Assembly (NCBI RefSeq): GCF_001758785.1
Contig: NZ_LROM01000113.1
Location: forward strand, 1 to 56,036
DNA: 56,036 bases
Direction: 5' to 3'
Source: Duganella phyllosphaerae
GTDB lineage: Bacteria > Pseudomonadota > Gammaproteobacteria > Burkholderiales > Burkholderiaceae_D
Shown piece after piece: positions 45,084 to 54,035 of the stretch. Position 1 is the stretch's first letter. Each line of letters starts with the position of its first letter. The position numbers were made by a program, and so were the translations under genes. The notes beneath the pieces were generated by a model. That model saw only the letters and a list, made by a program, of their open reading frames with translations, had not been told where the DNA came from and made no database searches.

Positions 45084-47843
45084 ATGATGATGGAAACCGT
45101 AATTTCGCGTTCACTGCGCCTGATGTTTGCGGGCAGTGCCGCACTCGTGCTGGCACAACCAGCCTTGGCCCAACAGGCCGACGCGCCTATCCAGCGCGTA
45201 GAAATCACCGGTTCATCGGTTAAGCGTGTTGATGCTGAAACCGCACTGCCAGTACAAATCATGTCCAAAGCGGAAATCGAACGCACTGGCGCTACCAGCA
45301 CCCAGGAACTGCTGCAATCGATCTCGGCCATTTCGTCGGCCGGCAGCGTCACCAACGCCACCGGCGCTGGCTCCTCCACCGGCGGTCTGTCGTCGATCTC
45401 GCTGCGCGGCCTCGGTTCGACCCGCACGCTGGTACTGGTCAACGGCCGCCGCCTGGCAGCCTTCGCCGGCAGCGACGGCGCCTCGGTCAACGTCAACGCC
45501 ATTCCACTGGCAGCCATCGAGCGCGTGGAAGTTCTGAAAGACGGCGCCTCGGGCGTTTACGGTAGCGATGCGGTGGCTGGCGTGGTCAACTTCATCCTGT
45601 CAAAGCGCGTGGACGGTGTCGAAATCACCGGCGGTTACGGTACGCCCGCTGAAAGCGGTGGCGGCCAGAACAAAAAAGCATCGATCACCGGCGGCTACAA
45701 CACCGACAAGCTGAGCGTTGTCGCTTCGGCATCGGTTGAACGTGAAGAGGCGCTGTTCGGCCGTGACCGCGACTACGCGAAGTCCGCCACCCGCCTGCCC
45801 TACTACAACAGCACTGCAACCGGCCAAGGCAATATCCAGGGTGCCTTCATTCCAGGCACCGGTCCAAGCACCGACTTCCGTGCTGGCGGCGCCGCTTACG
45901 GCAATCCGCTGGCAGCGAGCAACAACTGCGCCACCATCGGCATGATCGGCTCGACCACCGCCGGCGGCGTGCCATACTGCCCGTACGACAGCGGTCCCGA
46001 TGTTGGCCTGACGCCGAAACGCGAACTGTTCAACTTCACCAGCAACCTGAGCTACCAGATCAACGACAACCACCAGTTGTTCGCCGACCTGTTGTACTCG
46101 AAAAGCAAGATCACCCAGACCTACCAGTCGTCGCCAGCGCGCTCGGACTTCTTCGAGACCGATGCCGAGTTTGACAAGCAAGGTGTGGACAAAGCCCTGC
46201 TGCTGTTCCCGTCGAACCCGGTCTACCAGTCTATCGCCGTACCTTACCTGCAAAGCCGTGGCTTCAATTCGCTGATCGGCCAGCCATTGGCGATCACCTC
46301 GCGCGTGATGGACTACGGTCCGCGCCAGAACGTCGACACCGGCAAACAGTCGCGCGCCGTGATCGGCGCCAAGGGTTCGCTCGGTCCTGCCGACTACGAA
46401 GTTGCCTACAGCCACAATGAATCGAAGCTGGAAAGTGCTGTCACCAGCGGATACTTCTCGCAAGTGGCTTATGCCAACATCATCAACCAGAGCAACTGGA
46501 ACCCATGGGCGGCTGGTGGCGTGCAAACTGGCGCCCTGGCTGATCAGCTGAAAGCTGCGCAGTTCAGCGCTACTTTCCTGAATGCTAAATCGGTCAGCGA
46601 CAGCTTCGACGCCAAGCTGACCGGCGAGATGGGCACCATCGCCGGCTTCACCCCTGCTTACGCCGTCGGCCTGCAATCGCGCCAGGAAAAATATGAAACC
46701 AACCCGAGCGCGGCTTACCAGTCAGGCGACATCTCCGGCCTCGGCGGTTCGGTGGTGCCGATCGACCGCAAGCGCAAAGTCAATTCGGCTTACGGCGAGT
46801 TGAACCTGCCGGTGCTGAAATCGCTGGAGCTGAACCTGGCGGTGCGTGACGACAAGTATGATGACGTCGGCAACACCTTCAACTGGAAGGGCAACGTCCG
46901 CTGGCAGCCGGTCAAGGAACTCGTGCTGCGCGCTTCGTACGGTACCGGCTTCCGCGCACCGTCGCTGGTGGACCTGTGGACTCCGCAAACCCTGGGCACC
47001 TCGGAAGGCTTTACCGATCCTGCGACCCCGCAAGACACCGGCCTGCAAGTCAATTCGCTCACTGGCGGCAATCCGAACCTGAAACCGGAAGAGTCGAAAC
47101 AGTACTCGTTCGGTGCGGTATGGCAGGCAACGAACACGGCCAGCATCGGTCTTGACTTCTTCAACATCAAGATTACCGACATCCTGGCCACGCCTTCGGC
47201 ACAGGAAGTGGTATCGCGCTTCCGCGCTGGCGACGCAGCCTACGCCGGCCTGGTCACCCTGCAGCCTGGCACCAACGTCATCCAGAGCATCCGCCAGACC
47301 CTGGCCAACACCGGTGACGCCACCGTGCAAGGCATTGACCTGTTCGCCAACTGGAAAGACAACTTCAGCTTCGGCAAGCTGGAAGTCAACCTGAACGGTA
47401 CCTACATGGACAAGTTCAACCAGACCAGCCCTGGCGGCGACGTATCGCACAAAGTTGGCACCATGGTTGATTCGGTCGGCACCCCGGTCATCGGCGCGCA
47501 AAACGGCGGCGTGATCCTGAGCTGGAAACACCAGTTGGCCGCCACCTGGTCGCAAGGTCCATGGGCAACCACCCTGGTGCAGAACTACCGCGACGGCTAC
47601 CGCGTCGGTAACGACCTGAACGACAACGAAGTGCGCATCCGTCCGGAAGCGATTTACGATGCCAACGTGACCTACAAGGGCTTCAAGGGGGTTACTCTGG
47701 CGCTGGGCGTGAAGAATCTGTTCGACAAGCAGCCTGACCCTATCGGCAGCGCAGTCTCGAACCAGTTCCAGGCTGGCTACGACATCTACCAGTACGATCC
47801 ACGCGGACGCTTTGTCTACGTGACTGCCGGCTACAAGTTCTAA
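45084..47843 (+). CDS. TonB-dependent outer-membrane receptor 8
   Basis: This 919-aa receptor has a ribosome site GGGAG before the ATG. Its signal peptide MMMETVISRSLRLMFAGSAA ends ALA-Q at residue 29; this presequence is almost the same as that of receptor 1. A TonB-box-like IQRVEITGSS and plug motifs LRGLGSTRTLVLVNGRRLAA and YGSDAVAGVVNFILSKRVDG follow. The barrel ends FVYVTAGYKF. A cysteine pair lies in NNCATIGMIGSTTAGGVPYC. It is closest to receptor 1 at the N-terminus, but 41 kb away from it. The ligand is unknown. It ends at a bidirectional terminator shared with corA. Confidence 0.93.
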   Translation: MMMETVISRSLRLMFAGSAALVLAQPALAQQADAPIQRVEITGSSVKRVDAETALPVQIMSKAEIERTGATSTQELLQSISAISSAGSVTNATGAGSSTGGLSSISLRGLGSTRTLVLVNGRRLAAFAGSDGASVNVNAIPLAAIERVEVLKDGASGVYGSDAVAGVVNFILSKRVDGVEITGGYGTPAESGGGQNKKASITGGYNTDKLSVVASASVEREEALFGRDRDYAKSATRLPYYNSTATGQGNIQGAFIPGTGPSTDFRAGGAAYGNPLAASNNCATIGMIGSTTAGGVPYCPYDSGPDVGLTPKRELFNFTSNLSYQINDNHQLFADLLYSKSKITQTYQSSPARSDFFETDAEFDKQGVDKALLLFPSNPVYQSIAVPYLQSRGFNSLIGQPLAITSRVMDYGPRQNVDTGKQSRAVIGAKGSLGPADYEVAYSHNESKLESAVTSGYFSQVAYANIINQSNWNPWAAGGVQTGALADQLKAAQFSATFLNAKSVSDSFDAKLTGEMGTIAGFTPAYAVGLQSRQEKYETNPSAAYQSGDISGLGGSVVPIDRKRKVNSAYGELNLPVLKSLELNLAVRDDKYDDVGNTFNWKGNVRWQPVKELVLRASYGTGFRAPSLVDLWTPQTLGTSEGFTDPATPQDTGLQVNSLTGGNPNLKPEESKQYSFGAVWQATNTASIGLDFFNIKITDILATPSAQEVVSRFRAGDAAYAGLVTLQPGTNVIQSIRQTLANTGDATVQGIDLFANWKDNFSFGKLEVNLNGTYMDKFNQTSPGGDVSHKVGTMVDSVGTPVIGAQNGGVILSWKHQLAATWSQGPWATTLVQNYRDGYRVGNDLNDNEVRIRPEAIYDANVTYKGFKGVTLALGVKNLFDKQPDPIGSAVSNQFQAGYDIYQYDPRGRFVYVTAGYKF

Positions 47844-47861
47844 GCTTCAGCCGTCTGTAAT

Positions 47862-47891
47862 AAAGCCCCGGTGCGCAAGCGCCGGGGCTTT
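47862..47891. terminator. Bidirectional terminator between receptor 8 and corA
   Basis: AAAGCCCCGG (47862-47871) pairs with CCGGGGCTTT (47882-47891). The 3-prime ends carry short T-rich tracts on both strands. Confidence 0.85.
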
Positions 47892-47896
47892 GTCGT

Positions 47897-48865
47897 TTAC
47901 AACCACCCGGCCCGCTTGAAGCGCCGATGCAATATCCAGCACACGAAGATCATGATGGAGAGCGCCATCGGATAGCCGTACTTCCACTCCAGCTCGGGCA
48001 TGAACTTGAAATTCATCCCCCACACGCCGGCAAACGCGGTGACGATCGCGAAGATCGCCGCCCAGGCCGCCAGCCGCTTGTTCACTTCGCTCTCTTCGAT
48101 CGCGGTCATCGACAGGTTGACCTGGATGGCGGTGGCGATGGTGTCGCGGATGGTGTCGAGCGCGGCGCTGATGCGGTGCAGGTGGTCGTGGACGTCGCGG
48201 AAATAATCCTGGGTGTCGAGGCACATCGACGGCACCCGGCCGCCGTACAGGCGCCCTACCGCTTCCATCATCGGCACCACGGCATGGCGCACGGTGGTGA
48301 CTTTTCCCTTGAGTTCGTACAGCCGTTCGATATTGTCGCGCTGCTTGCCTTCGCTGAAGATCAGTTCCTCGATTTTTTCCAGCTCGGTTTCCAGCATTTC
48401 CAGCACCGGGAAATAGCGGTCGACAATCGCATCCATCAGCGCATACAGCACGAAGGCCGGGCCCTTGCGCAACATGTGCGGTTCGCGCTCGGCACGCGCC
48501 CGCACGCCGAGGAAACCCTTGGTGCTCTGGCCGTCGCGCGAGGACAGCACGTAGTTCTGGCCGACGAAAATATCGACCTCGCCCAGCACCACCTCCTCTT
48601 CACGCCATTCGACGGTCTTGACGACCACGAACAGCGAGTCGCCGTATTCCTCGATCTTGGGGCGCTGGTGGCCTCGGCTGGCGTCTTCCACGGCCAGCTC
48701 GTGCAGGCCGAATTCGTGCTGCATCACCGCCAGTTCTTCGGGCGTGGATTCGTGCAGGGCCACCCAGACAAAGGTCTCGGGCTTCTCCATGTAATCACTG
48801 ATTTCTTCGACCGGGATATCGGCCAGTTTTTGCCCATCCTCATAGGCGACACAATTGAGCAGCAT
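47897..48865 (-). CDS. corA: CorA magnesium/cobalt transporter
   Basis: CorA is a pentameric inner-membrane channel for Mg2+ (and Co2+, Ni2+). The 322-aa product has a large cytoplasmic N-terminal domain with a long stalk helix (EMLETELEKIEELIFSEGK) and, near the C-terminus, two membrane helices. The signature GMN is in FAGVWGMNFKFMPE at the end of the first helix. The second helix is followed by a basic tail (HRRFKRAGWL). The ATG at 48865 (MLLNCVAYEDG) follows GGAAG by four bases; the frame is open 21 codons further upstream, but those codons run through a terminator hairpin. The gene lies 110 bp downstream of ntrC with that terminator between. Confidence 0.95.
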   Translation of the reverse strand: MLLNCVAYEDGQKLADIPVEEISDYMEKPETFVWVALHESTPEELAVMQHEFGLHELAVEDASRGHQRPKIEEYGDSLFVVVKTVEWREEEVVLGEVDIFVGQNYVLSSRDGQSTKGFLGVRARAEREPHMLRKGPAFVLYALMDAIVDRYFPVLEMLETELEKIEELIFSEGKQRDNIERLYELKGKVTTVRHAVVPMMEAVGRLYGGRVPSMCLDTQDYFRDVHDHLHRISAALDTIRDTIATAIQVNLSMTAIEESEVNKRLAAWAAIFAIVTAFAGVWGMNFKFMPELEWKYGYPMALSIMIFVCWILHRRFKRAGWL

Positions 48866-48876
48866 ACGTCTTCCAT

Positions 48877-48908
48877 AAAAAAAATAAGCCCTTGGCTTTG
48901 CAGCCAAG
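48877..48908 (-). terminator. Terminator between ntrC and corA, close to the corA start
   Basis: On the minus strand CTTGGCT-GCAA-AGCCAAG (48908-48891) is followed by GGCTTA and eight T (48884-48877). An alternative shorter hairpin, AAGCC-AAG-GGCTT (48898-48886), sits directly before the T run and shares bases with the first. The T run ends two bases before the corA ribosome site. It either ends the ntr transcript or attenuates corA. Confidence 0.7.
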
Positions 48909-48975
48909 AGCTTACCTGAAAGTAGCACAACAGTACGTGCGACCGGCGCGTGAGACCGCGCGTGTGGCCGCCCTG

Positions 48976-50487
48976 TCAGTCGTCCTTGGCGCCGTCAATG
49001 CCGAGTTCGGCGATCTTGCGGGTGATGGTGTTGCGGCCGATGCCCAGGCGCACCGCCGCGTCGTTCTTGCGGCCGTGCGTGTGCTTGAGCGCGGTGCGGA
49101 TCAGCGCCGATTCGAATTGCCGGCCCAGCACCGCCATCACTTCCTGCTGGCCGCCGCTGAGCATGGACGCGGCCTGCATTTCCAGCAGGCCCAGCCAGGC
49201 TTCCGGCGTGGCCGGCGCCGCTGCAGCCGAAGCTGCCGCTGCGGCCTCCTGCACGGCCATCGGCATCACAGTGCCGTGGTGCTGGATGGCGCTGTAGCCC
49301 TCGAGCGGCGCCGGCTGTCCAGCGGAGGCCGGCTGCTCCTGGGTCAGCTCCAGCGGCAAGTCCTTGACCTCGACGGTCTGGCCCGGCGCCATCACGGTAA
49401 TCCAGTTGCACAGGTTTTCCAGTTGCCGCACGTTGCCCGGCAATTCCAGGCCGCACAGGAACGTCAAGGCAGCGTCGCTCATGCGCTTGGCTTCCACGCC
49501 CAGCTGCTTGGCGCTCTGCACCAGGAAGTGGCGCACCAAAATGGGGATGTCTTCGCGCCGTTCCCTCAAACTGGGCAGGCGCAGGCGGATCACGTTGAGG
49601 CGGTGGTACAAGTCCTCGCGGAACAGGCCTTCGCGCACGCGCTGTTCGAGGTTCTGGTGGGTGGCGGTAATTACCCGCACGTTGGCCTTGATCGGCTGGT
49701 GGCCGCCGACGCGGTAGAAATGGCCGTCGGACAGCACCCGCAGCAGCCGGGTTTGCAGGTCGAACGGCATGTCGCCGATTTCATCGAGGAACAGGGTGCC
49801 GTTCTCGGCCTGCTCGAAGCGGCCGCGCCGGGTGGTCTGGGCGCCGGTAAAGGCGCCGCGCTCGTGGCCGAACAGTTCGGATTCGAGCAAGTCTTTCGGA
49901 ATCGCCGCCGTATTCAACGCGATGAACGGCTGCGCCGCCCGCGGGCTGTGCTTGTGCAGCGCGCGCGCGACCAGTTCCTTGCCGGAACCCGATTCGCCGG
50001 TGATCAGCACCGTCACGTTCGACTGCGACAGGCGGCCGATAGCGCGGAACACTTCCTGCATCGCCGGCGCCTGGCCGAGGATTTCCGGGGTTTCCGCCGG
50101 GCCCGATTCGACGCTGGTCTCGCGCAGGCTCTCGTCGAGCGCGCGCCGTATCAGTTCGACCGCCTTGTCGATATCGAACGGCTTGGCCAGGTATTCGAAG
50201 GCGCCGCCCTGGAAGGCCGCCACCGCCGAATCGAGGTCGGAAAACGCCGTGATGATGATGACCGGCAGGCCGGGGAAGCGTGACTTCACCAGTTGCAGCA
50301 GGTCGAGGCCCGAGTCGCCCGGCATGCGGATGTCGGACACCAGTACTTGCGGTGTCTCGTACTCGAGTGCGGCGATGGCGTCGCGCGCATTGGCAAAACT
50401 CTTGGTGGCCAGGTTTTCCCGGGCCAGCGCTTTTTCCAGTACCCAGCGGATCGATTCGTCGTCGTCTACTATCCAGATTGGCTTCAT
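48976..50487 (-). CDS. ntrC: Nitrogen regulation response regulator NtrC (NR-I)
   Basis: NtrC is the sigma-54-dependent activator of nitrogen-limitation genes such as glnA. The 503-aa product has a receiver domain with phospho-acceptor Asp52 (VLVSDIRMPG). An AAA+ domain follows with Walker A GESGSGKE, the sigma-54 contact loop GAFTGA, and Walker B GTLFLDEIGDM. The C-terminal Fis-type helix-turn-helix is near the end (NDAAVRLGIGRNTITRKIAE). Between the AAA+ and DNA-binding domains is an Ala/Gln/Pro-rich linker of about 70 residues, slightly longer than in enterobacteria. It lies 60 bp downstream of ntrB. Matching NtrC sites are present upstream of glnA at 53892-53935. Confidence 0.97.
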   Translation of the reverse strand: MKPIWIVDDDESIRWVLEKALARENLATKSFANARDAIAALEYETPQVLVSDIRMPGDSGLDLLQLVKSRFPGLPVIIITAFSDLDSAVAAFQGGAFEYLAKPFDIDKAVELIRRALDESLRETSVESGPAETPEILGQAPAMQEVFRAIGRLSQSNVTVLITGESGSGKELVARALHKHSPRAAQPFIALNTAAIPKDLLESELFGHERGAFTGAQTTRRGRFEQAENGTLFLDEIGDMPFDLQTRLLRVLSDGHFYRVGGHQPIKANVRVITATHQNLEQRVREGLFREDLYHRLNVIRLRLPSLRERREDIPILVRHFLVQSAKQLGVEAKRMSDAALTFLCGLELPGNVRQLENLCNWITVMAPGQTVEVKDLPLELTQEQPASAGQPAPLEGYSAIQHHGTVMPMAVQEAAAAASAAAAPATPEAWLGLLEMQAASMLSGGQQEVMAVLGRQFESALIRTALKHTHGRKNDAAVRLGIGRNTITRKIAELGIDGAKDD

Positions 50488-50547
50488 GTGTTGTATGTTT
50501 CCCGCGTGGATCGTCTATCGAGGGAAGTCGCACCTGACTGCCACGGC

Positions 50548-51642
50548 TTATGGCAATGGCAGCAGGATGCGGAAATCCGTGTATCCAGGCCGGCTATCGC
50601 ATTCGATCACGCCCATGTGCTGTTGCACGAAGGTTTGCGCCAATGTCAGTCCCAATCCGCTGCCGCCTTCCCTGCCCGACACCAGCGGGTAGAAAATGCG
50701 GTCACGAATCTGGGGTGCGATGCCCGGCCCATTGTCGATGATATGCAAGTCTAATGCCAGCCCGTAGCGAACCTTGGCCAGGGTCACCTGGCGCGCCACC
50801 CGCGTCTTCAAAACAATCTGCGCGTCGCCCTCTTCCATCTGCGCCGCCAGCGCTTGCGCAGCGTTGTGGGCGATGTTGAGCACGGTCTGGATCAGCTGCT
50901 CCTTGTCACCGCGGAACTCGGGGATCGAGGCGTCGTAGTCGCGCAAGATGGTCAGGCCGGACGGGAACTCGGCCAGCATCAGGCTGCGCACGCGTTCCAG
51001 CACCTCGTGGATGTTGACGTCGCCGACGATGTGCGGACGGCGGTGCGGCGCCAGCAGGCGGTCCACCAGCGTTTGCAGGCGGTCCGCTTCCTTGATGATC
51101 ACCTGCGTGTATTCGCGCAACTGCACCGCGTGCAGCGCCGGCAGTTCCATTTCCAGCAGCTGCGCGGCGCCGCGGATGCCGCCGAGCGGGTTCTTGATTT
51201 CGTGCGCCAGGTTGCGGATCAGTTCCTTGTTGACCTGGCTCTGGTCGAGGATGCGCTCCTCGCGGTCGAGTTTTAAATGCTGCAAGTGTTCGCGCAGCTC
51301 GATCAGGATGTGGCCGGGCGGCTCGTCGAGCGCCGAGACGATGCTGTGCACGTGCAGCGGATCGCGGCCGGCGCGCTCGAGCGCCAGGTCCTGGCGCAGG
51401 TCGGAGAACTTGTGTTCGCGTGCCTGGGCGCAGATGTGGTCGAGTTCATCGGGGTTGAGGAACTGGGCGGAGAGCTTCTGGCGCGAGAGCGCTTTGAGCG
51501 AGCTGGCCAGCAGGTTTTCGGCCGCCGCGTTGGCGTAGGCAATATGGCCAGTGGCGTCGAGCATGACGACGGCCGAGGCCAGCAATTCCAGCCCGGCCAG
51601 CGTGGCCGGGCGCAGGGACGTCGTGGGGGTGACAGGACTCAT
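50548..51642 (-). CDS. ntrB: Nitrogen regulation sensor kinase NtrB (NR-II)
   Basis: NtrB phosphorylates NtrC under nitrogen limitation and dephosphorylates it when bound by PII. The 364-aa soluble protein has an N-terminal PAS domain (about 12-120). The H-box LAHEIKNPLGGIRG follows with His147, then the N-box NIAHNAAQAL near residue 256, and the G boxes DNGPGIAP and GSGLGLTLAQT. No membrane segment is present, as in other NtrB proteins. It is 26 bp downstream of the DUF4124 gene and 60 bp before ntrC in the same direction. Confidence 0.96.
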   Translation of the reverse strand: MSPVTPTTSLRPATLAGLELLASAVVMLDATGHIAYANAAAENLLASSLKALSRQKLSAQFLNPDELDHICAQAREHKFSDLRQDLALERAGRDPLHVHSIVSALDEPPGHILIELREHLQHLKLDREERILDQSQVNKELIRNLAHEIKNPLGGIRGAAQLLEMELPALHAVQLREYTQVIIKEADRLQTLVDRLLAPHRRPHIVGDVNIHEVLERVRSLMLAEFPSGLTILRDYDASIPEFRGDKEQLIQTVLNIAHNAAQALAAQMEEGDAQIVLKTRVARQVTLAKVRYGLALDLHIIDNGPGIAPQIRDRIFYPLVSGREGGSGLGLTLAQTFVQQHMGVIECDSRPGYTDFRILLPLP

Positions 51643-51668
51643 CTCAAACTCATCGGAAGGGGGTTGGG

Positions 51669-52187
51669 TTAGCGAATATTGCCGATTTCACGTTTCAGCG
51701 CTTCGACATTCTTTTCGGTGCGGCCCACGCTGTCGCGCAGCGCGGCCGTGCGCTCCTGGTACTTGGCATAGTTGCGCTCGTCGCCGCGCCGCTCGGGTAC
51801 ACCGTTGTTGTACTCGGCGCGCAACGCGGCCAGCTTTTGCTGCTCGCTTCTCAGCTCGTCTTCGAGGATGGCGCGGCGGTCGGCGTCACGCGCGCGCTGC
51901 TCGGCATTGTCCACGCGCGGGAAGGCGCCCGGCACTGCGGTGGCAGCGGCGGGCTGCGCTGCCTGCGGACGGGCGGCCCCAGGTGCGGTGCGGCGCGGCG
52001 GCGCGGCGATCACCGTGCCCGGCAAGTCCATCGCCGTGCAGTACTTGCCGCGCTTGATGTCGGTGTACTCGACACTGCCGCCCGGTGGCGTGCACTTGTA
52101 GATCACGCCCTGGGCGGCAGCCGTGGCGCTCACCAGCGCCAGCACGACCGCTGCCAGCAAGCGTTGCAAACTCAAAATCATTGTCAT
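51669..52187 (-). CDS. DUF4124-domain exported protein
   Basis: The 172-aa product has a signal peptide ending ATAAA-Q at about residue 25. A short DUF4124 domain follows (VIYKCTPPGGSVEYTDIKRG), a fold with one cysteine here and another in GKYCTAMD. After a Pro/Ala-rich linker comes a charged coiled-coil tail (about 95-170; RAILEDELRSEQQKLAALRA). It is predicted to be periplasmic. Its role is unknown. The gene is placed between glnA and ntrB, an arrangement seen in related bacteria, but nothing in the protein suggests a nitrogen function. A hairpin lies between it and glnA, so it may head a DUF4124-ntrB-ntrC unit. Confidence 0.88.
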   Translation of the reverse strand: MTMILSLQRLLAAVVLALVSATAAAQGVIYKCTPPGGSVEYTDIKRGKYCTAMDLPGTVIAAPPRRTAPGAARPQAAQPAAATAVPGAFPRVDNAEQRARDADRRAILEDELRSEQQKLAALRAEYNNGVPERRGDERNYAKYQERTAALRDSVGRTEKNVEALKREIGNIR

Positions 52188-52229
52188 TCCGTGGGTGGTG
52201 GGTCCATCCGACTATACAACACCACAAAC

Positions 52230-52269
52230 AAAAACGCGGGGAAAGCCTGCGCCTTCTTCCGCGTTTTTT
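52230..52269 (-). terminator. Intrinsic terminator after glnA
   Basis: On the minus strand AACGCGG...CCGCGTT, with an inner GGAAG/CTTTCC extension, is followed by a T run. It lies 40 bp after the glnA stop and would limit readthrough into DUF4124-ntrBC. Confidence 0.75.
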
Positions 52270-52307
52270 ATGAAGGGCGCCGGCAACCGGCACCCTGCTT
52301 GTTGCTA

Positions 52308-53723
52308 TTACAGCGAGTAGTACATGTCGAACTCTGCAGGGTGAGTCGTCATGCGCATGCGCTGAACGTCCTGCATTTTCAGTTCGATGTAGGCATCGAT
52401 CATCGAATCGGAGAACACGCCGCCACGGGTCAGGAACTCGCGGTCCTTGTCCAGGTTTTCCAGTGCCTCTTCCAGCGAAGCGCACACGGTCGGGATCAGT
52501 GCGTCTTCTTCCGGCGGCAGGTGGTACAGGTCTTTCGACGCTGCTTCGCCCGGGTGGATCTTGTTGGCGATACCGTCCAGGCCGGCCATCAGCAGCGCGG
52601 CGAAGCACAGGTACACGTTGGCCAGTGGATCCGGGAAACGGGTCTCGATACGACGGCCTTTTGGATTGGCCACGTGCGGGATGCGGATCGATGCCGAACG
52701 GTTTTTAGCCGAGTACGCCAGCTTGACCGGGGCTTCGAAGCCTGGCACCAGGCGCTTGTACGAGTTGGTGCCAGGGTTGGTGATCGCGTTCAGCGCCTTG
52801 GCGTGCTTGATGATGCCGCCGATGTAGAACAGCGCGGTGTCCGACAGGCCGGCATAGCCGTCACCGGCGAACAGGTTGACGCCGTCTTTCCAGATCGACT
52901 GGTGCACGTGCATGCCCGAACCGTTGTCGCCAACGATAGGTTTCGGCATGAAGGTGGCGGTTTTGCCGTAGCTGTGAGCCACGTTCCAGACCACGTATTT
53001 CAGGTTCTGGGTCCAGTCGGCGCGCTCGACCAGGGTCGAGAACTTGGTGCCGATTTCGTTCTGGCCGGCGCCGGCCACTTCGTGGTGGTGCACTTCGACC
53101 GGGATGCCCAGCGATTCGAGGATCAGGCACATTTCCGAACGCATGTCCTGGAAGCTGTCCACTGGCGGCACCGGGAAGTAGCCGCCCTTGACGGTTGGAC
53201 GATGGCCGCTGTTGCCGCCTTCGATTTTTTCGCCGGTGGACCACGATGCTTCATCGGAGTCAATCTTGACGAAGCAACCGGACATGTCGATCTTCCAGCG
53301 CACGCTGTCGAAGATGAAGAATTCTGGCTCGGGACCGAAGTAGGCGGTGTCGCCCAGGCCCGACGATTTCAGGTAGGCTTCAGCGCGCTTGGCGATGGAG
53401 CGTGGATCGCGGTCGTAGCCCTTGCCGTCGGCAGGCTCGATCACGTCGCATTGCATGAACAGCGTGGTCTCTTCCATGAAGGGATCGATGTTCGCGGTGT
53501 TTGGATCAGGCATCAGGATCATGTCCGATGCTTCAATACCTTTCCAGCCGGCGATCGAGGAACCGTCGAAAGCGTGACCCGATTCGAACTTGTCGATGTC
53601 GAAGTGCGACACTGGCACGGTGACGTGCTGTTCTTTACCACGGGTATCAGCGAAACGGAAATCAACGAATTTTACTTCGTTTTCCTGGACCATTTTCAGA
53701 ACTTCTGCGGCTGTCATTGCCAT
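52308..53723 (-). CDS. glnA: Glutamine synthetase, type I
   Basis: GlnA makes glutamine from glutamate, ammonia and ATP as a cytoplasmic dodecamer, the main ammonia-assimilation step. The 471-aa product fits type I-beta. It has the N-terminal FVDFRFADTRGKEQHVTVP, the GPEPEFFIFD metal-site motif (130-139), VEVHHHEVAGAGQNEIG (209-225) and KPIVGDNGSGMHVHQS (261-276). The adenylylation site is Tyr400 in KDLYHLPPEE, the target of GlnE. GGAGAG before the ATG is a strong ribosome site. Its sigma-54 promoter and NtrC sites are directly upstream. A terminator follows, so under nitrogen limitation most transcripts probably end after glnA. Confidence 0.98.
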   Translation of the reverse strand: MAMTAAEVLKMVQENEVKFVDFRFADTRGKEQHVTVPVSHFDIDKFESGHAFDGSSIAGWKGIEASDMILMPDPNTANIDPFMEETTLFMQCDVIEPADGKGYDRDPRSIAKRAEAYLKSSGLGDTAYFGPEPEFFIFDSVRWKIDMSGCFVKIDSDEASWSTGEKIEGGNSGHRPTVKGGYFPVPPVDSFQDMRSEMCLILESLGIPVEVHHHEVAGAGQNEIGTKFSTLVERADWTQNLKYVVWNVAHSYGKTATFMPKPIVGDNGSGMHVHQSIWKDGVNLFAGDGYAGLSDTALFYIGGIIKHAKALNAITNPGTNSYKRLVPGFEAPVKLAYSAKNRSASIRIPHVANPKGRRIETRFPDPLANVYLCFAALLMAGLDGIANKIHPGEAASKDLYHLPPEEDALIPTVCASLEEALENLDKDREFLTRGGVFSDSMIDAYIELKMQDVQRMRMTTHPAEFDMYYSL

Positions 53724-53767
53724 GCGTCTCTCCTAAGATAATTTGCGGAACTGGTGCACCTACACTA

Positions 53768-53784
53768 AGCAGTATCCATGCCAG
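53768..53784 (-). promoter_or_regulatory. Sigma-54 promoter of glnA
   Basis: On the minus strand CTGGCATGGATACTGCT matches the -24/-12 consensus, with GG and GC separated by exactly ten bases and only two mismatches in the wider consensus. Transcription would begin near 53757, about 35 bases before the glnA start codon. Confidence 0.85.
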
Positions 53785-53891
53785 CCGATCCGGCGTTGCG
53801 ATTATGTTGATAGCGTCCTTGAACTTGCCGCCAAGTGCGTCCAAAATCGGGCGCGCGGTGGCACAACACAAATCTGACGCCGGTCAACATA

Positions 53892-53906
53892 GCACCACAA
53901 CGGTGC
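53892..53906. promoter_or_regulatory. NtrC binding site (promoter-proximal)
   Basis: GCAC-N7-GTGC (53892-53906) is the NtrC operator pattern. It lies about 140 bp upstream of the sigma-54 start of glnA, a typical enhancer position. Confidence 0.85.
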
Positions 53907-53920
53907 ATTATCAAGAAATC

Positions 53921-53935
53921 GCACCATGTTTGTGC
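53921..53935. promoter_or_regulatory. NtrC binding site (promoter-distal)
   Basis: A second GCAC-N7-GTGC (53921-53935) has its centre 29 bp from the first, close to three helical turns. Paired NtrC dimers could therefore bind on one face and loop to the promoter. It is also about 100 bp before the divergent rhodanese gene. Confidence 0.85.
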
Positions 53936-54002
53936 AATTCGAAATTTCTGCTTGAAAATGCCTCGCTTTGGTGCGCACCGCCTTCGGCCCGCACAGGAGG
54001 CC

Positions 54003-54008
54003 TATAAT
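54003..54008 (+). promoter_or_regulatory. -10 element of the rhodanese gene
   Basis: A perfect TATAAT lies about 28 bases before the start codon. No good -35 is found 16-18 bp upstream, where the sequence is GC-rich, so activation by a regulator is possible. Confidence 0.4.
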
Positions 54009-54035
54009 AATCGCAAACGTCTACGGGAACATGAC

